The notes below the pieces were generated by a model. The model ran no database searches. It saw only the letters and a list, made by a program, of their open reading frames with translations, and had not been told where the DNA came from. From NCBI GenBank assembly GCA_032622095.1, contig CP136063.1:40522106-40586105 (forward strand): a stretch of DNA of 64,000 nt, read 5' to 3'. The position numbers and the translations under genes were made by a program. Positions 47,450 to 57,900 of this stretch are shown here, in pieces. How positions within the stretch are numbered: the first letter of the stretch is position 1; each line of letters starts with the position of its first letter. The DNA comes from Siphonodentalium dalli. Its lineage: Eukaryota; Mollusca; Scaphopoda; Gadilida; Siphonodentaliidae.

Positions 47450-48685
47450 GTCTAATCGACGTTTATTTGCAACAAATTTATGCAGTACAATTAAGCACTA
47501 TTGTTCGTTAGCTAAACAACCACGCATCTTTAGATCAGAAAATATTCGAAATATAATCAATATTAATCTATAGAAGCATTTCCGGACAGGGGTCTTCGAT
47601 TCATATCTAATATCTTATACCCCGGTAACTATATAATACGCTAACAAAGAGACATATCGTATATTAAAGGCCATCACACCGATAATTTACTTCGACTGGA
47701 ACATAAATACATCATCATTTTGTGGTGAAGGTGGCTCGAAATAATACATGCTTTTCATAAGAATAATGGTGTCGATATAGGTTGCCAGTATATAAATAAA
47801 GTTATACCTCTATTTTTCGCTCTCATTTTCCTCGTTTCTGATTGGTTAAGGCCTAACATTTTTAAGTTACTTGTGGTCACCAACGTAGAAATTCGGGAAG
47901 GGTTATGATTTGCGAAAGTCGATTGTCCCCGGGACTAATTTACCTAGTGTGTGTATGGTGTGTCCCCGGGACTAATTTACCTAGTGTGTGTATGGTGTAT
48001 CCCCGGGATTAATTTACCTAGTGTGTATGGTGTGTTCACTGTTATTGATCATTTGTTCCCGGGACTAATTTACCTAGTGTGTGTATGGTGTGTTCACTGT
48101 CATTGATCCTTTGTTCCCGGGACCAATTTACCTAGTGTGTGTATGGCGTGTTCACTGTTATTGATCCTTTGTTCCCGGGACTAATTTACGTAGTGTGTGT
48201 ATGGTGTGTTCACTGTTATTGATCTTTTGTCCCCGGGACTAATTTACCTAGTGTGTGTATGGCGTGTTCACTGTTATTGATCCTTTGTTCTCGGGACTAA
48301 TTTACCTAGTGTGTGTATGGTGTGTTCACTGTTATTGATCCTTTCTCATTGAATTGAAACCATTAGATTAAAAGGAAAACTGTATCGCTCCGATAAAATG
48401 CACTCTTCCGTCATAGTTCATCTCACATGAGTCTGAAACTTAAAGGTGAATTATCTCTTTGTAAACATGTATTATATAGTTACCGGGGTATAAAATATTA
48501 GATTTGAATCGAAGACTCCTGTCCGGAAATGCTTCTATCGATTATATTAATTTATTTCGAATATTTTCTGGTCTAAAAAGGTGTGTTTGTTCAGCTAACG
48601 AACAATAGTGGTTAATTTTAACAGAGACCAGAAATTTTATTGTGCAATTTTGTCACAAATAAACGTTAATTATACTCATTATCGC
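47446..48685. mobile_element. TIR element carrying the minisatellite array (unit 3 module, complete)
   Basis: Arms of about 235 bp: left 47446-47690 (agtctaatcgacgtttat, attgttcgttagctaaac, accccggtaactatataa) and right 48440-48685 inverted, with moderate divergence. Between them lie the 245-bp leader and 37-bp repeats (47932-48345). This shows the 37-bp array is internal to a TIR-bounded element, which explains why arrays and leaders recur together. No transposase. Confidence 0.7.
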
Positions 48686-48689
48686 TTAT

Positions 48690-48935
48690 ATATGTGCAAC
48701 AAAACAATACGAACAACCAATCTGTGACATTCGACATTCGTTGCGTAGCCGTAGGAACAGCCCAGTGCTCTATATCGCAATACGGTCTCATCCGAATGGT
48801 CGGTTCTAAAAATAGTAACATAAACGGGCCCGATTTAATATTCGAAATAAAATCAATATTAATTGACAGAAGCTTTTCCGGACATAGGTCTTCAGTTCAT
48901 ATCTAAACTGAAGACCTATGTAGAAAATTAGTACG
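48690..48935. repeat. Inverted fragment of the conserved block plus hairpin
   Basis: 48690-48890 is the reverse complement of a diverged copy of 28220-28410 ('cagattggttgttcgta', 'gaatattaaatcgg'). It ends in a perfect 16-bp-stem hairpin (48882-48897 with 48906-48921; acataggtcttcagtt and its inverse; 8-nt loop). Confidence 0.6.
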
Positions 48936-48939
48936 CTTT

Positions 48940-49190
48940 AAAACTAGAAATCCATTAGGGAAATTACAAGCTGAGTGCCATCATTTTCAGAAATAAATTG
49001 AAACGAAAGCAAATATTTGCCCAAAAAACGCACTTAAATAAAAAAAAAATTCAAATATAGTTTTTATTTTCCAAAATCTTGTGTTCTGATGTGGAATAAT
49101 ATATCCATTACTAAGATTTTAAAGGAAAATACTGTCAACATGACATAAACTGTCATATGTAGTTTGATTTTTCAGTTTATGGTATCAACT
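48940..49190. repeat. 240-bp dispersed sequence, unit 3 copy
   Basis: Same as 23180-23430 and 35085-35290. Confidence 0.75.
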
Positions 49191-49369
49191 GAAAGATACC
49201 GACAATGTGCATAAATAAGTCAATGCGCGAAAGCCAGGTATACATGAAGTCGGCTACAATTCACGACTTTACATTTGCGTATCACTGATATAAGTATTTT
49301 TGCTATTATATACGCAACCTCTTTAGTTATGTGAAATTGTTATATTATTCGAGATAGCATCATGTACAC

Positions 49370-49434
49370 GAATGATTTCTCACATATATCGCATCGATAC
49401 GGACGATCTCCATAAAAGACTCTCATGTGTCTCA
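49370..49434 (-). pseudogene. Last zinc finger, unit 3, beyond a stop
   Basis: After the TAG at 49435-49437 the minus strand still reads a finger ([18 protein letters not shown]) and then ends. This finger is also present in unit 2 (35910-35990). Confidence 0.5.
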
Positions 49435-49857
49435 CTAGGTGAATGATTTGTCACAAGTATCGCACTGATATGGACGATCACCGGTGCGGGTGTGTGTTCT
49501 CTTATGAGCAGTGACTTGAGATGAAGTAGTCAATGAGTTATCACACACATCGCATGGATACGGGCGATCGCTGGTGTGGACTCTATGTTTAGTTATGGCG
49601 CTCGTCTGGGTGAATGATTTCTCACATATATCGCACTGATATGGACAATCTCCAGAATGGACTCTCTTATGTTGCATTAGGCTACTCGTCTGGGTGAAAG
49701 ATTTCTCACATATATCGCACTGATACGAACGCTCTCCAGAATGGACTCTCTTATGTTTCATTAAGCTACTCTTCTGGGTGGAAGATTTCTCACATATATC
49801 GCACTGATATGGACGCTCTCCAGAATGGACTCTCTTGTGTCTCAATAGGTCCCCCAT
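49435..49857 (-). CDS. C2H2 zinc-finger protein, unit 3, C-terminal segment
   Basis: 140 codons, same frame as the 511-codon segment, separated from it only by the TGA at 49900-49902. Fingers 1-3 are of the homogenised type. The last fingers differ in linker and helix: HTSDRPYPCDVCDNSL, then [21 protein letters not shown] with a one-residue-longer linker. These diverged fingers are also found at the 3' ends of units 1 and 2, so they mark the ancestral C terminus. The ATG used is internal to a finger. Confidence 0.65.
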   Translation of the reverse strand: MGDLLRHKRVHSGERPYQCDICEKSSTQKSSLMKHKRVHSGERSYQCDICEKSFTQTSSLMQHKRVHSGDCPYQCDICEKSFTQTSAITKHRVHTSDRPYPCDVCDNSLTTSSQVTAHKRTHTRTGDRPYQCDTCDKSFT

Positions 49858-49899
49858 CCGGGTGAATGATTTCTGACATATATCCCACTGATACGGATC

Positions 49900-51435
49900 T
49901 CAAAAATGGATTCTCTTATGTACAGTCAGATCACTCGTCCGGGTGAATGTTTTCTGACATATATCGCACTGATACGGACGCTCTCCAGAATGGACTCTCT
50001 TATGTTTCGTTAGATCACCCTTCTGGATGAATGATTTCTCACATATATCGCACTGATACGGACGATCTCCAGAATGGACTCTCTTATGTACAGTCAGATC
50101 ACTCGTCCGGGTGAATGTTTTCTGACATATATCGCACTGATATGGACGATCCCCAGAATGGACTCTCTTATGTTTCGTTAGATCACTCTTGTGGATGAAT
50201 GATTTCTCACATATATCGCACTGATATGGACGATCCCCAGAATGGACTCTCTTATGTTTCGTTAGAACACACTTCTGGGTGAATGATTTCTCACATATAT
50301 CGCACTGATACGGACGATCTCCAGAATGGACTCTCTTATGTCTCGTTATGTCACCATTATTGCCGAATGATTTCTCACATATATCGCATTGATACGGACG
50401 ATCTCCGGTATGGACTCTCTTATGTCTCATTAGATGACTCTTCTGGGTGAATGATTTCTCACATATATCGCACTGATACGGACGATCCCCGGAATGGACT
50501 CTCTTATGTAACATTAGGTCAATCATCCGGGTAAATGATTTCTCACATATATCGCATTGATACGGATGATCTCCAGAATGGATTACCTTATGGTTCAGTA
50601 GGCTACTCGTCTGGGTGAATGATTTTTCACATATATCGCAATGATATGGACGATCCCCAGAATGGACTCTCTTGTGTCTCATCAGGCTACCCTTCTCGGT
50701 GAACGATTTCTCACATATATCGCACTGATGTGGACGCTCTCCAGAATGGACTCTCTTATGTTGCATTAGGTTACTCGTCTGGGTGAAAGATTTCTCACAT
50801 ATATCACACTGATACGGACGCTCTCCAGAATGGACTCTCTTATGTGTAATTAGGTTACTCGTCTGTGTGAATGATTTCTCACATATATCACACTGGTATG
50901 GACGCTCTCCAGAATGGACTCTCTTATGTTGCACTAGGCCACTCATCTGTGTGAATAATTTCTCACATATATCGCACTGATACGGACGCTCTCCAGAATG
51001 GACTCTCTTATGTTTTATTAGGTGACTCTTCTGGGTGAATGATTTTTCACATATATCGCACTGATACGGATCTTCAAAATGGATTCTCTTATGCGCAGTT
51101 AGATCACACGTCCGGGTGAATGATTTATGACATATATCGCATTGATACGGACGATATCCAGAATGGACTCTCTTATGTCTCATCAGGTGACTCTTCTGGG
51201 ATAATGATTTTTCACATATATCGCAATGATATGGACGATCCCCAGAATGGACTCTCTTATGTTTCAATAGGTCACCCATCCGGGTGTATGATTTCTCACC
51301 TATATCACACTGATACGGACGATCTCCAGAATGGATTCTCTTTTGGCTCATTAGGCTACTATTGTGGGTGAATGATTTTTCACATATATCGCATTGATAC
51401 GGACGCTCTCCAGAATGGACTCTCTTATGTTGCAT
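49900..51435 (-). CDS. C2H2 zinc-finger protein, unit 3, main open segment (best preserved copy)
   Basis: 511 codons, about 18 fingers of 28 residues with C-x2-C-x12-H-x3-H spacing, HSG(E/D)RPYQ linkers, and one HTGDRP linker. Finger 2 lacks its second cysteine (CDIGEKSY). The frame is continuous with 49435-49857 apart from one TGA (49900-49902, HKRIHF-stop), which lies at the same place in all three units. It could therefore be the real end of a shortened protein, or a readthrough/pseudogene mark. No effector domain is visible. Leader sequence upstream to 51640 is intact except for the shared frameshift. Flanked 5' by a 46-bp minisatellite with a LINE inside. Most likely of the three copies to be functional. 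Confidence 0.8.
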   Translation of the reverse strand: MQHKRVHSGERPYQCDICEKSFTHNSSLMSQKRIHSGDRPYQCDIGEKSYTRMGDLLKHKRVHSGDRPYHCDICEKSLSQKSHLMRHKRVHSGYRPYQCDICHKSFTRTCDLTAHKRIHFEDPYQCDICEKSFTQKSHLIKHKRVHSGERPYQCDICEKLFTQMSGLVQHKRVHSGERPYQCDICEKSFTQTSNLITHKRVHSGERPYQCDICEKSFTQTSNLMQHKRVHSGERPHQCDICEKSFTEKGSLMRHKRVHSGDRPYHCDICEKSFTQTSSLLNHKVIHSGDHPYQCDICEKSFTRMIDLMLHKRVHSGDRPYQCDICEKSFTQKSHLMRHKRVHTGDRPYQCDICEKSFGNNGDITRHKRVHSGDRPYQCDICEKSFTQKCVLTKHKRVHSGDRPYQCDICEKSFIHKSDLTKHKRVHSGDRPYQCDICQKTFTRTSDLTVHKRVHSGDRPYQCDICEKSFIQKGDLTKHKRVHSGERPYQCDICQKTFTRTSDLTVHKRIHF

Positions 51436-51960
51436 TAGGTGACTCGTCTGTGTGAATGATTTCTCACATATTATCGCACTGATACGGACTATCTCCTATG
51501 TGGACTCTCTTATGTGCTGGCATGTCACTGTCAGTTGAGTGCAGTCTCTGTGCGCTTTCCTCATACACCACACTCGAGTGGACGATCGGGTTTTTAAATT
51601 TCCTAAAATTCCGAATATTTTACCGCTTATATCGGACTTGTAAGGAGTGGATTATCTCATGTGCAATTATTAATTTGTCCTGACGAAGAATCGGATTCAC
51701 GGCCCGTTAATAATAGCGTTATCCAAATTGTCCTCTTCATCGCAAACTTGACAAAGCCACGGATAATCAGTGAGGCGTTAAAGAAGATAATGGACACCGC
51801 TTTCATATCGACAAAGGAAGGCCTAATTTGTTCCCAATGTCAGTATACACAAACAACACCCCGTTACAGCCCACAAAATAATTGTCGACAAGAAATACCG
51901 ATTTCCTTTGTTCATGAAAGAGTGATACCGATAACATTTCAAAATCTAGTTCTATAGAAT
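51436..51960 (-). pseudogene. Zinc-finger gene 5' leader, unit 3
   Basis: Same leader as unit 2, with 12 extra bases near 51650. The first finger is out of frame at 'cacatattatcgc' (51465-51477). Upstream of about 51650 the sequence is shared by units 2 and 3 and deleted in unit 1. A splice site at the frameshift would offer another reading, but none was confirmed. Confidence 0.5.
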
Positions 51961-52084
51961 GGATACGTCTATTGGGCGATATTATGGTGGGAGACAAATC
52001 GGTTCGATTATTGCACACGTACTCAGCTAATTTCATACTGATCTGAAAGTAAGAAAAACGTGTTCGATGCAGCTGTTCGGTGTG

Positions 52085-52334
52085 TATTTATATTACTGGT
52101 ACTATGGGACCTAATTCTCACAGTATATTTCGTTTATATTACTGGTACCATAGGACTGAATTCTTACATTATATTTCGTTTGTTTAACTGGTACCATAGG
52201 ACCGAATTCCTACATTATATTTCGTTTATATTACTGGTACCTTAGGACCGAATTCTTACATTATATTTCGTGTATATTACTAATGCAATAGGATTGAATT
52301 CTTACATTATATTTCGTATATATATATTACTGGT
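52085..52334. repeat. 46-bp minisatellite, unit 3, left block
   Basis: Same unit as in units 1 and 2. Ends at 'tattactggt', where the LINE begins. Confidence 0.9.
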
Positions 52335-52870
52335 GAACAATCGAACGCACCCGACGGAAGTGGCTGCTCTAAATCTCGGTCCCGATTTTATCGATGATTT
52401 TAACAATTTTACTAGTTTTAACTCAATATTGCACCTGTGAAATAGTGTACAAAGAACTGTTTTATCACCTAACTACCTAATCATTTCTTATTCTTGTGTA
52501 TGAAGTCTGTATATAGCCATTTTATCTAACTTTTACTACCAAGGTCGAGCGACGCCATTTTGAATCCTGAACCAGCCGGCATATTTTCGAGCTGGATGAG
52601 CACCTGCCAACACTTTTATGAACCTTTTTAAAACTTGTTTTTATCCAATATATCTCGAGGTGCTTTTAGTGTATATATTACCAGTGTTAATTTTATCTAC
52701 TTCCACCTAGAACAGTAGCATTTTCACCTCTATTTGAGTTCCGAACTTGAATTTCTCTACTCCACTCACCGTCACACTGAGTTAGTGTCCAGTCTAATTT
52801 TGTGACTGCCCCTGCTTGACTGTCTCTACCTGCTCGGCTATTGACCTGGCTGAAGAATCCACTCAGAACC
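52335..52870 (+). promoter_or_regulatory. LINE 5' UTR (presumed internal promoter)
   Basis: Noncoding 536 bp between the element start (gaacaatcgaacgcaccc) and the first ATG at 52871. Autonomous LINEs of this kind use an internal promoter here (family knowledge); no specific motif was identified. Confidence 0.4.
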
Positions 52871-53277
52871 ATGAGTCAACAGAGAAAAAGTTCTCGAATG
52901 AAAACTCAGAAGAACATCTTCACTCCAAGTAGGCCAACCCCGTCTCTCGTAGAGACATCCAAAGCGACATCCATCATTCCTCTCTCCCATACAACCTGGA
53001 TGAGAAGAAAACACTGAAAAAGAAGATTAAAGCTGCGGAGAAAACATACACCGTCAACCCCGCATTTAAAGGTGGCAACTTTGTTTTTGACTTCTCTGCT
53101 GCCGGTTACGAAATTTTTAAATCTACAACAATCGAGGCACTAGAAAGATCACCAACCACAGCCCACATTTCCAGAAAGACTTCAAAAAATGATATTGTTG
53201 TATTTGAAACCTATACAGTCTCGGACAAAGACGCCAAACTCTTCGTTGTCAACTTCTACGACTCTACTTCTCGAGTT

Positions 53278-54936
53278 ATGATCAATGGGACAGAGCAAGA
53301 AATAGTCAACTTCCTACAGAAATTTCTCACCCCAATCCTGGAAACTATGGACCGTGATCCAAACATACATGATATGAACAATCGCATCAAATCATACTGT
53401 CATCAACAGCTCTCCCTGATTGACACAGAACCCATGACAGGCGGCGACCACCTAGAAAGGGATACCGCTACAAAACCACCAACTAAGCCAAGTCATAGAC
53501 CATCTCACTCAACAAAAACAACCCCGACTCGTTCGCCTGATAGCCGACTAAAATCTCCTGTACTTCCACCACGCCCTCCGGCATTTACAGATGGTTGCCC
53601 ATTTACCCTGGGAACTCCATTATCTGAAACTGAGATCTCACAGCTCCAAAATGATATCTGTCCAATCTGTGGAAAGGAAGCCCATATAGAAAACAGTATT
53701 ACCTGCGACACATGCTGCAAGAATATTCACCATGCTTGCGAAGGAACATCCGAGCAGGCCATCAGCCTATTAGGCAATCAGACCAAGCCATACACATGCA
53801 TTAGCTGCTATAGTAGCACCAAACAGGATCACGACAGTGGTGATATTCAGAATCCGAGATCACCTCAATCCTTGAAAATCACAGCTGAAAAGTCTCGAAC
53901 ACTTCATGACGACTCTTCCACTCACGTCAAATCCATAACAACGCCAACACAGCAGTTCAACCAAACGGAACTCGAAAATATCGAACTGAAAAACTCCGAC
54001 GCTAACAAAAATACTACACTTCGAACAGAACTCCTGGCAAAGGAAAAAGAGCTGAAGAAAAAAGAAAAGGAAATCTGCAAACTGGCATCACAATTGGACA
54101 AAGCCAGCAAGGAACTAACAACGAGCAGAACCTATATAGCAGCTCTTGAAAAAGACAAGCAAGAACTGGAACACTCCCTCAAGATCAGACACACCGAACC
54201 ACACAGGGAGAATCCTCAACCAGCTCATAATAGCGACATACTCACAGCTGAAAAAGTCTCTACTGACATGAAGATCTGGACCCTAGAACATCGTCTAAGT
54301 CAACTCGAACTGGAAGTCATGAGACAAACATCGTGCACCCGTCACTGCCAAGTACCACTGCCCACTGTCACAGAAACAACGCAACACCAAACAGCTCCCG
54401 AAACGAACTACCAACCAACTGAATCACCACCAATAGATGCCTGTACTGATCCAACCATATCGAAGAGTGTATCAACTGGCAAGTTATTGCAGACACATCC
54501 AATCAACTTAAACACTACCGAGGCAAACCCTGGTTCTAACACCACCCCAAGACCTAATGAGATTCCTATGCCTATACCGCCAGACGAAGGACAGCCAAAA
54601 CCTAAACCTAACCCTAAGCAGTCTTTTTTTGGCGACCGCCAACATCACCGGCCACCACAACTGCGAAGGCGACACACAAAACCGTCGAGATATGCTCTGT
54701 GGAACCACCAGCAACCTCCGATGATTGCAGCTCACCCACCAATAATTCAACACCATCCAATCCCATCACATTTCCCGTTTCCAGTACCGCTCATTCCACA
54801 CGGGAACTGGCTCCACCATCCGCCGCCATTCGAGATGGGCCTGATACGAGCCTCAACTTTATCTCCTACAATATTGAGGGTCTCTCATCCAACGGCGAAT
54901 ACCTACAGCACCTTGCATCGAAGGCAGATGTCATAA
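53278..54936 (+). CDS. LINE ORF1 protein with PHD-type zinc finger and coiled coil
   Basis: 552 codons from the ATG at 53278, but the same frame is open from 52933 and encodes plausible protein (FKGGNFVFDFSAAGYEIF), so the real start is upstream. The candidate ATG at 52871 is in another frame, so there is one indel between about 52925 and 53015. Residues about 120-180 form a C4HC3 PHD-like finger (CPICGKE, CDTC, IHHAC, CISC). Residues about 230-310 are a charged coiled coil (KEKELKKKEKEI). The C-terminal third is proline- and histidine-rich. ORF1 proteins of LINEs bind the element RNA and form the RNP (family knowledge). Its last 104 codons overlap ORF2, starting at a T TTT TTT heptamer (54624-54630). 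Confidence 0.85.
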   Translation: MINGTEQEIVNFLQKFLTPILETMDRDPNIHDMNNRIKSYCHQQLSLIDTEPMTGGDHLERDTATKPPTKPSHRPSHSTKTTPTRSPDSRLKSPVLPPRPPAFTDGCPFTLGTPLSETEISQLQNDICPICGKEAHIENSITCDTCCKNIHHACEGTSEQAISLLGNQTKPYTCISCYSSTKQDHDSGDIQNPRSPQSLKITAEKSRTLHDDSSTHVKSITTPTQQFNQTELENIELKNSDANKNTTLRTELLAKEKELKKKEKEICKLASQLDKASKELTTSRTYIAALEKDKQELEHSLKIRHTEPHRENPQPAHNSDILTAEKVSTDMKIWTLEHRLSQLELEVMRQTSCTRHCQVPLPTVTETTQHQTAPETNYQPTESPPIDACTDPTISKSVSTGKLLQTHPINLNTTEANPGSNTTPRPNEIPMPIPPDEGQPKPKPNPKQSFFGDRQHHRPPQLRRRHTKPSRYALWNHQQPPMIAAHPPIIQHHPIPSHFPFPVPLIPHGNWLHHPPPFEMGLIRASTLSPTILRVSHPTANTYSTLHRRQMS

Positions 54937-57900
54937 TTGCCCAAGAACACTGGCTGTACAACTATGAATCATGGACACTTGAAGACATCCTGGGGGACTT
55001 TAACGCGGTAGTGAAATGCTCAGATGATAATGACATTGTCCTACCAAATCACCGTAGCAGAGGCCAAGCCGGTATAGCTGTGTGTTACCATAAGAACATT
55101 GCCCAATATGTGGACCCACTTCTAGATGGAGGAAACAGACTCGCAGCTATTAGAATTAATGCGGACGTCCCTATTGTCGTCATTGGAGTATACCTCCCCA
55201 GCAGAGGTAACAATTACACCAGAAGCGACTACACAGCAATCCTTGACGAACTCATCACCATCGTTCGAAAATATGTCTCCTCGTCCCATGTTATTCTGGC
55301 TGGTGACTTCAACGCCTCGCTCCACAGATCCTATGACTGTACCCGAGATGCGGACTTCAAGAAGTTCCTGAATGAGGCTAAACTCCTTCTTCCAACATGC
55401 TGTCCCAGAGAACCAACTTACCACTCCTATGACAACGTATCACATTCCCAGATTGACTATTTTTTTCAATCACAAGACATCATCGGGAAATATCAGACCA
55501 TCAAGAGAGAAGGTACTAACCTTTCGACCCACGACCCTATTACAGTTTCTATAAGCCTCCAACTCAAAAGAGCTCAAGACCCACCAAAAATACAGGGCAG
55601 GAAAAGAATCAACTGGAACAAAATAAATAAAGACCTATACTGCAATGACATCACCGAAGCACTGGCCAACACCGCCGACTTAAACACAGAAGACTCTACA
55701 ACTGAAGTACTGGTCACAACTCTTACAAAAGTCCTGAACGAATCCGCACACAAACAGTGGGACAACAAACCCCGTAAACCTAAAAGGAAAAGAATCTGGT
55801 CACCTGACATTACTATGGCAGTTAAGGATGCCAAGCATGCCTTTTGGGAATGGAAGAGAGCTGGAAGACCTGATATTAAAAATCACCTATGCATCAACCT
55901 CAAGCTGAAGAAAAAACATCTACGCAGCCTCATCAGGAAACAACACGCCCGTGCTAGAACCAATAAGCTCATGGAGATCATGGAACTAAGGGACACAGAT
56001 GTCAAAGCCTTCTACCGCATTATCAGAGCTCAAAGTGACCCTAAAGCCAGTGGTACAACCCTCCTGAATGTCAAGGGCGAAGTCCTCAAAACCAATGAAG
56101 AGGTAACTAATGGTTGGGCCTCCTACTTTGAAGAGCTATCAACACCACTTGAATCAAGCAACTTTAACGAACCTTACAAACAACTTGTGGAAACAGACAT
56201 AGAATACCTAACACAGACCCTTATGGAAAATCGGGAAAGCATTCACCCAACAAACCCAGACGAGCTATTGCAATGTATTAAATCTTTCAAATCCGGTAAA
56301 GCTCCAGATGAAGATGGCATCACCATGGAACACTTGAAGTTTGGAGGAGATAACCTAATATCATACCTCTGCAACATTATCAACAGAATCTTTCAAGAAG
56401 CCAAGATTCCAGACTGCATGAAGGGCGGATCAGTATGTCCTATATATAAGAAAGGTGGCAAACCGAAAGATGACCCAAACTCATACAGGAAAATAACGAT
56501 AACCAACACAATTGGAAAGACCGTCGAGAAGCTTCACCTACTGAGAAACAACAATGCAGTAAAAACACTACAGTCACCCCTCCAGAAAGGGTTTACCAAG
56601 GGGGAATCACCGACCGCTGCTGCTCTCATAATAACTGAGCTAATAAATGAGGCTAAGGAGCAGAAGAAGCCACTATATATAGCGTTTATGGATGCTAAAA
56701 AAGCCTTTGATGTAGTCTGGCACCCCGGTCTTCTAAGAGAACTCTACAAAGCAGGAATATCCGGAGATAACTGGCTCCTCTTTAAGGACTGGTACTCAAA
56801 CCTATACTCCACTGTGAATTGGAATGGAATGAAATCACAACAATTTATGGAACGCCAAGGTGTCCGACAAGGGGGCGTATGGTCACCTTCTGCATATAAG
56901 GTCTTTGTTAATGGTCTGCTGACTCAATATGAAGAAAACAGTCTTGGATCGCGAATTGGCTCAGTCTTCTGCGGTACACCTACTGTTGCTGATGATGTTA
57001 CCCTCGTTTCACATGACCCCAACGAACTACAAGTCATGCTTAACATCCTAATGGATTATGCCAACCGTCTACGATACCTTATCAGCGAGCAGAAATCGTG
57101 TATCCTGTCTATCAGCAGAAGGGACCCTGGACATACTTGGACTCTAAGCAACCACCGAATGCAAACCGTTACCAAAGCTACTCACCTCGGCATCACATGT
57201 GACGGTTCATCTAAGCATGGCACAAGCCTGGTGGCACAAGAACGCATCTCCGCAGCTAGACGATGTTCATATGCCCTCCTAGGTGCTGGTTTTCACGGCA
57301 TGAATGGTCTCAATCCCAAAGTTTCGGCACACCTCTTACGCTGCTACATTCTCCCTCGATTACTGTACGGTCTAGACGTAATAAATCTAAACAAAAAGGA
57401 TATGCAACAATTGGAAACTTTCTATACACAGACTGCCAAACGCCTACAACATCTTCCAACAAGAACAGCTAACTGTGCATCTCTGCTTATGCTGGGTCTT
57501 ATACCGATAGAAGGAGAAATCCATAAAAGGACGCTTAAAACATATGGTAATATTGTTCGTAACGAAGGCTCTGTGGAATGTCAGCTTGCTGCCAGACAAC
57601 TTGCGACCAAAGGTGACACATCAAACAGCTGGTTCACAAAAGTCACCCGCCTTACCGAACTATATGACCTGCCATCTACTCATGATCTGGTAGCCTTCCC
57701 ACCACCGAAACGTCTCTGGAAGAACATGGTGGACACAGCTATAGAAAAACACTGGTTGGGGAACCTTAAACGGGAAGCCATGGATAAATCGACCCTAACA
57801 CAATTGAATCTACAAGACACCACTCCTGGCCATGTACACCAAATCTGGGATGCTTGCGGATCCGAACCGTTCGCCACAACTATGGCAGCACATAAAATGA

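Noticed and set aside
54508-55424. Antisense ORFs opposite LINE ORF1/ORF2
   Set aside because: Shadows of the coding frames; no independent signature.
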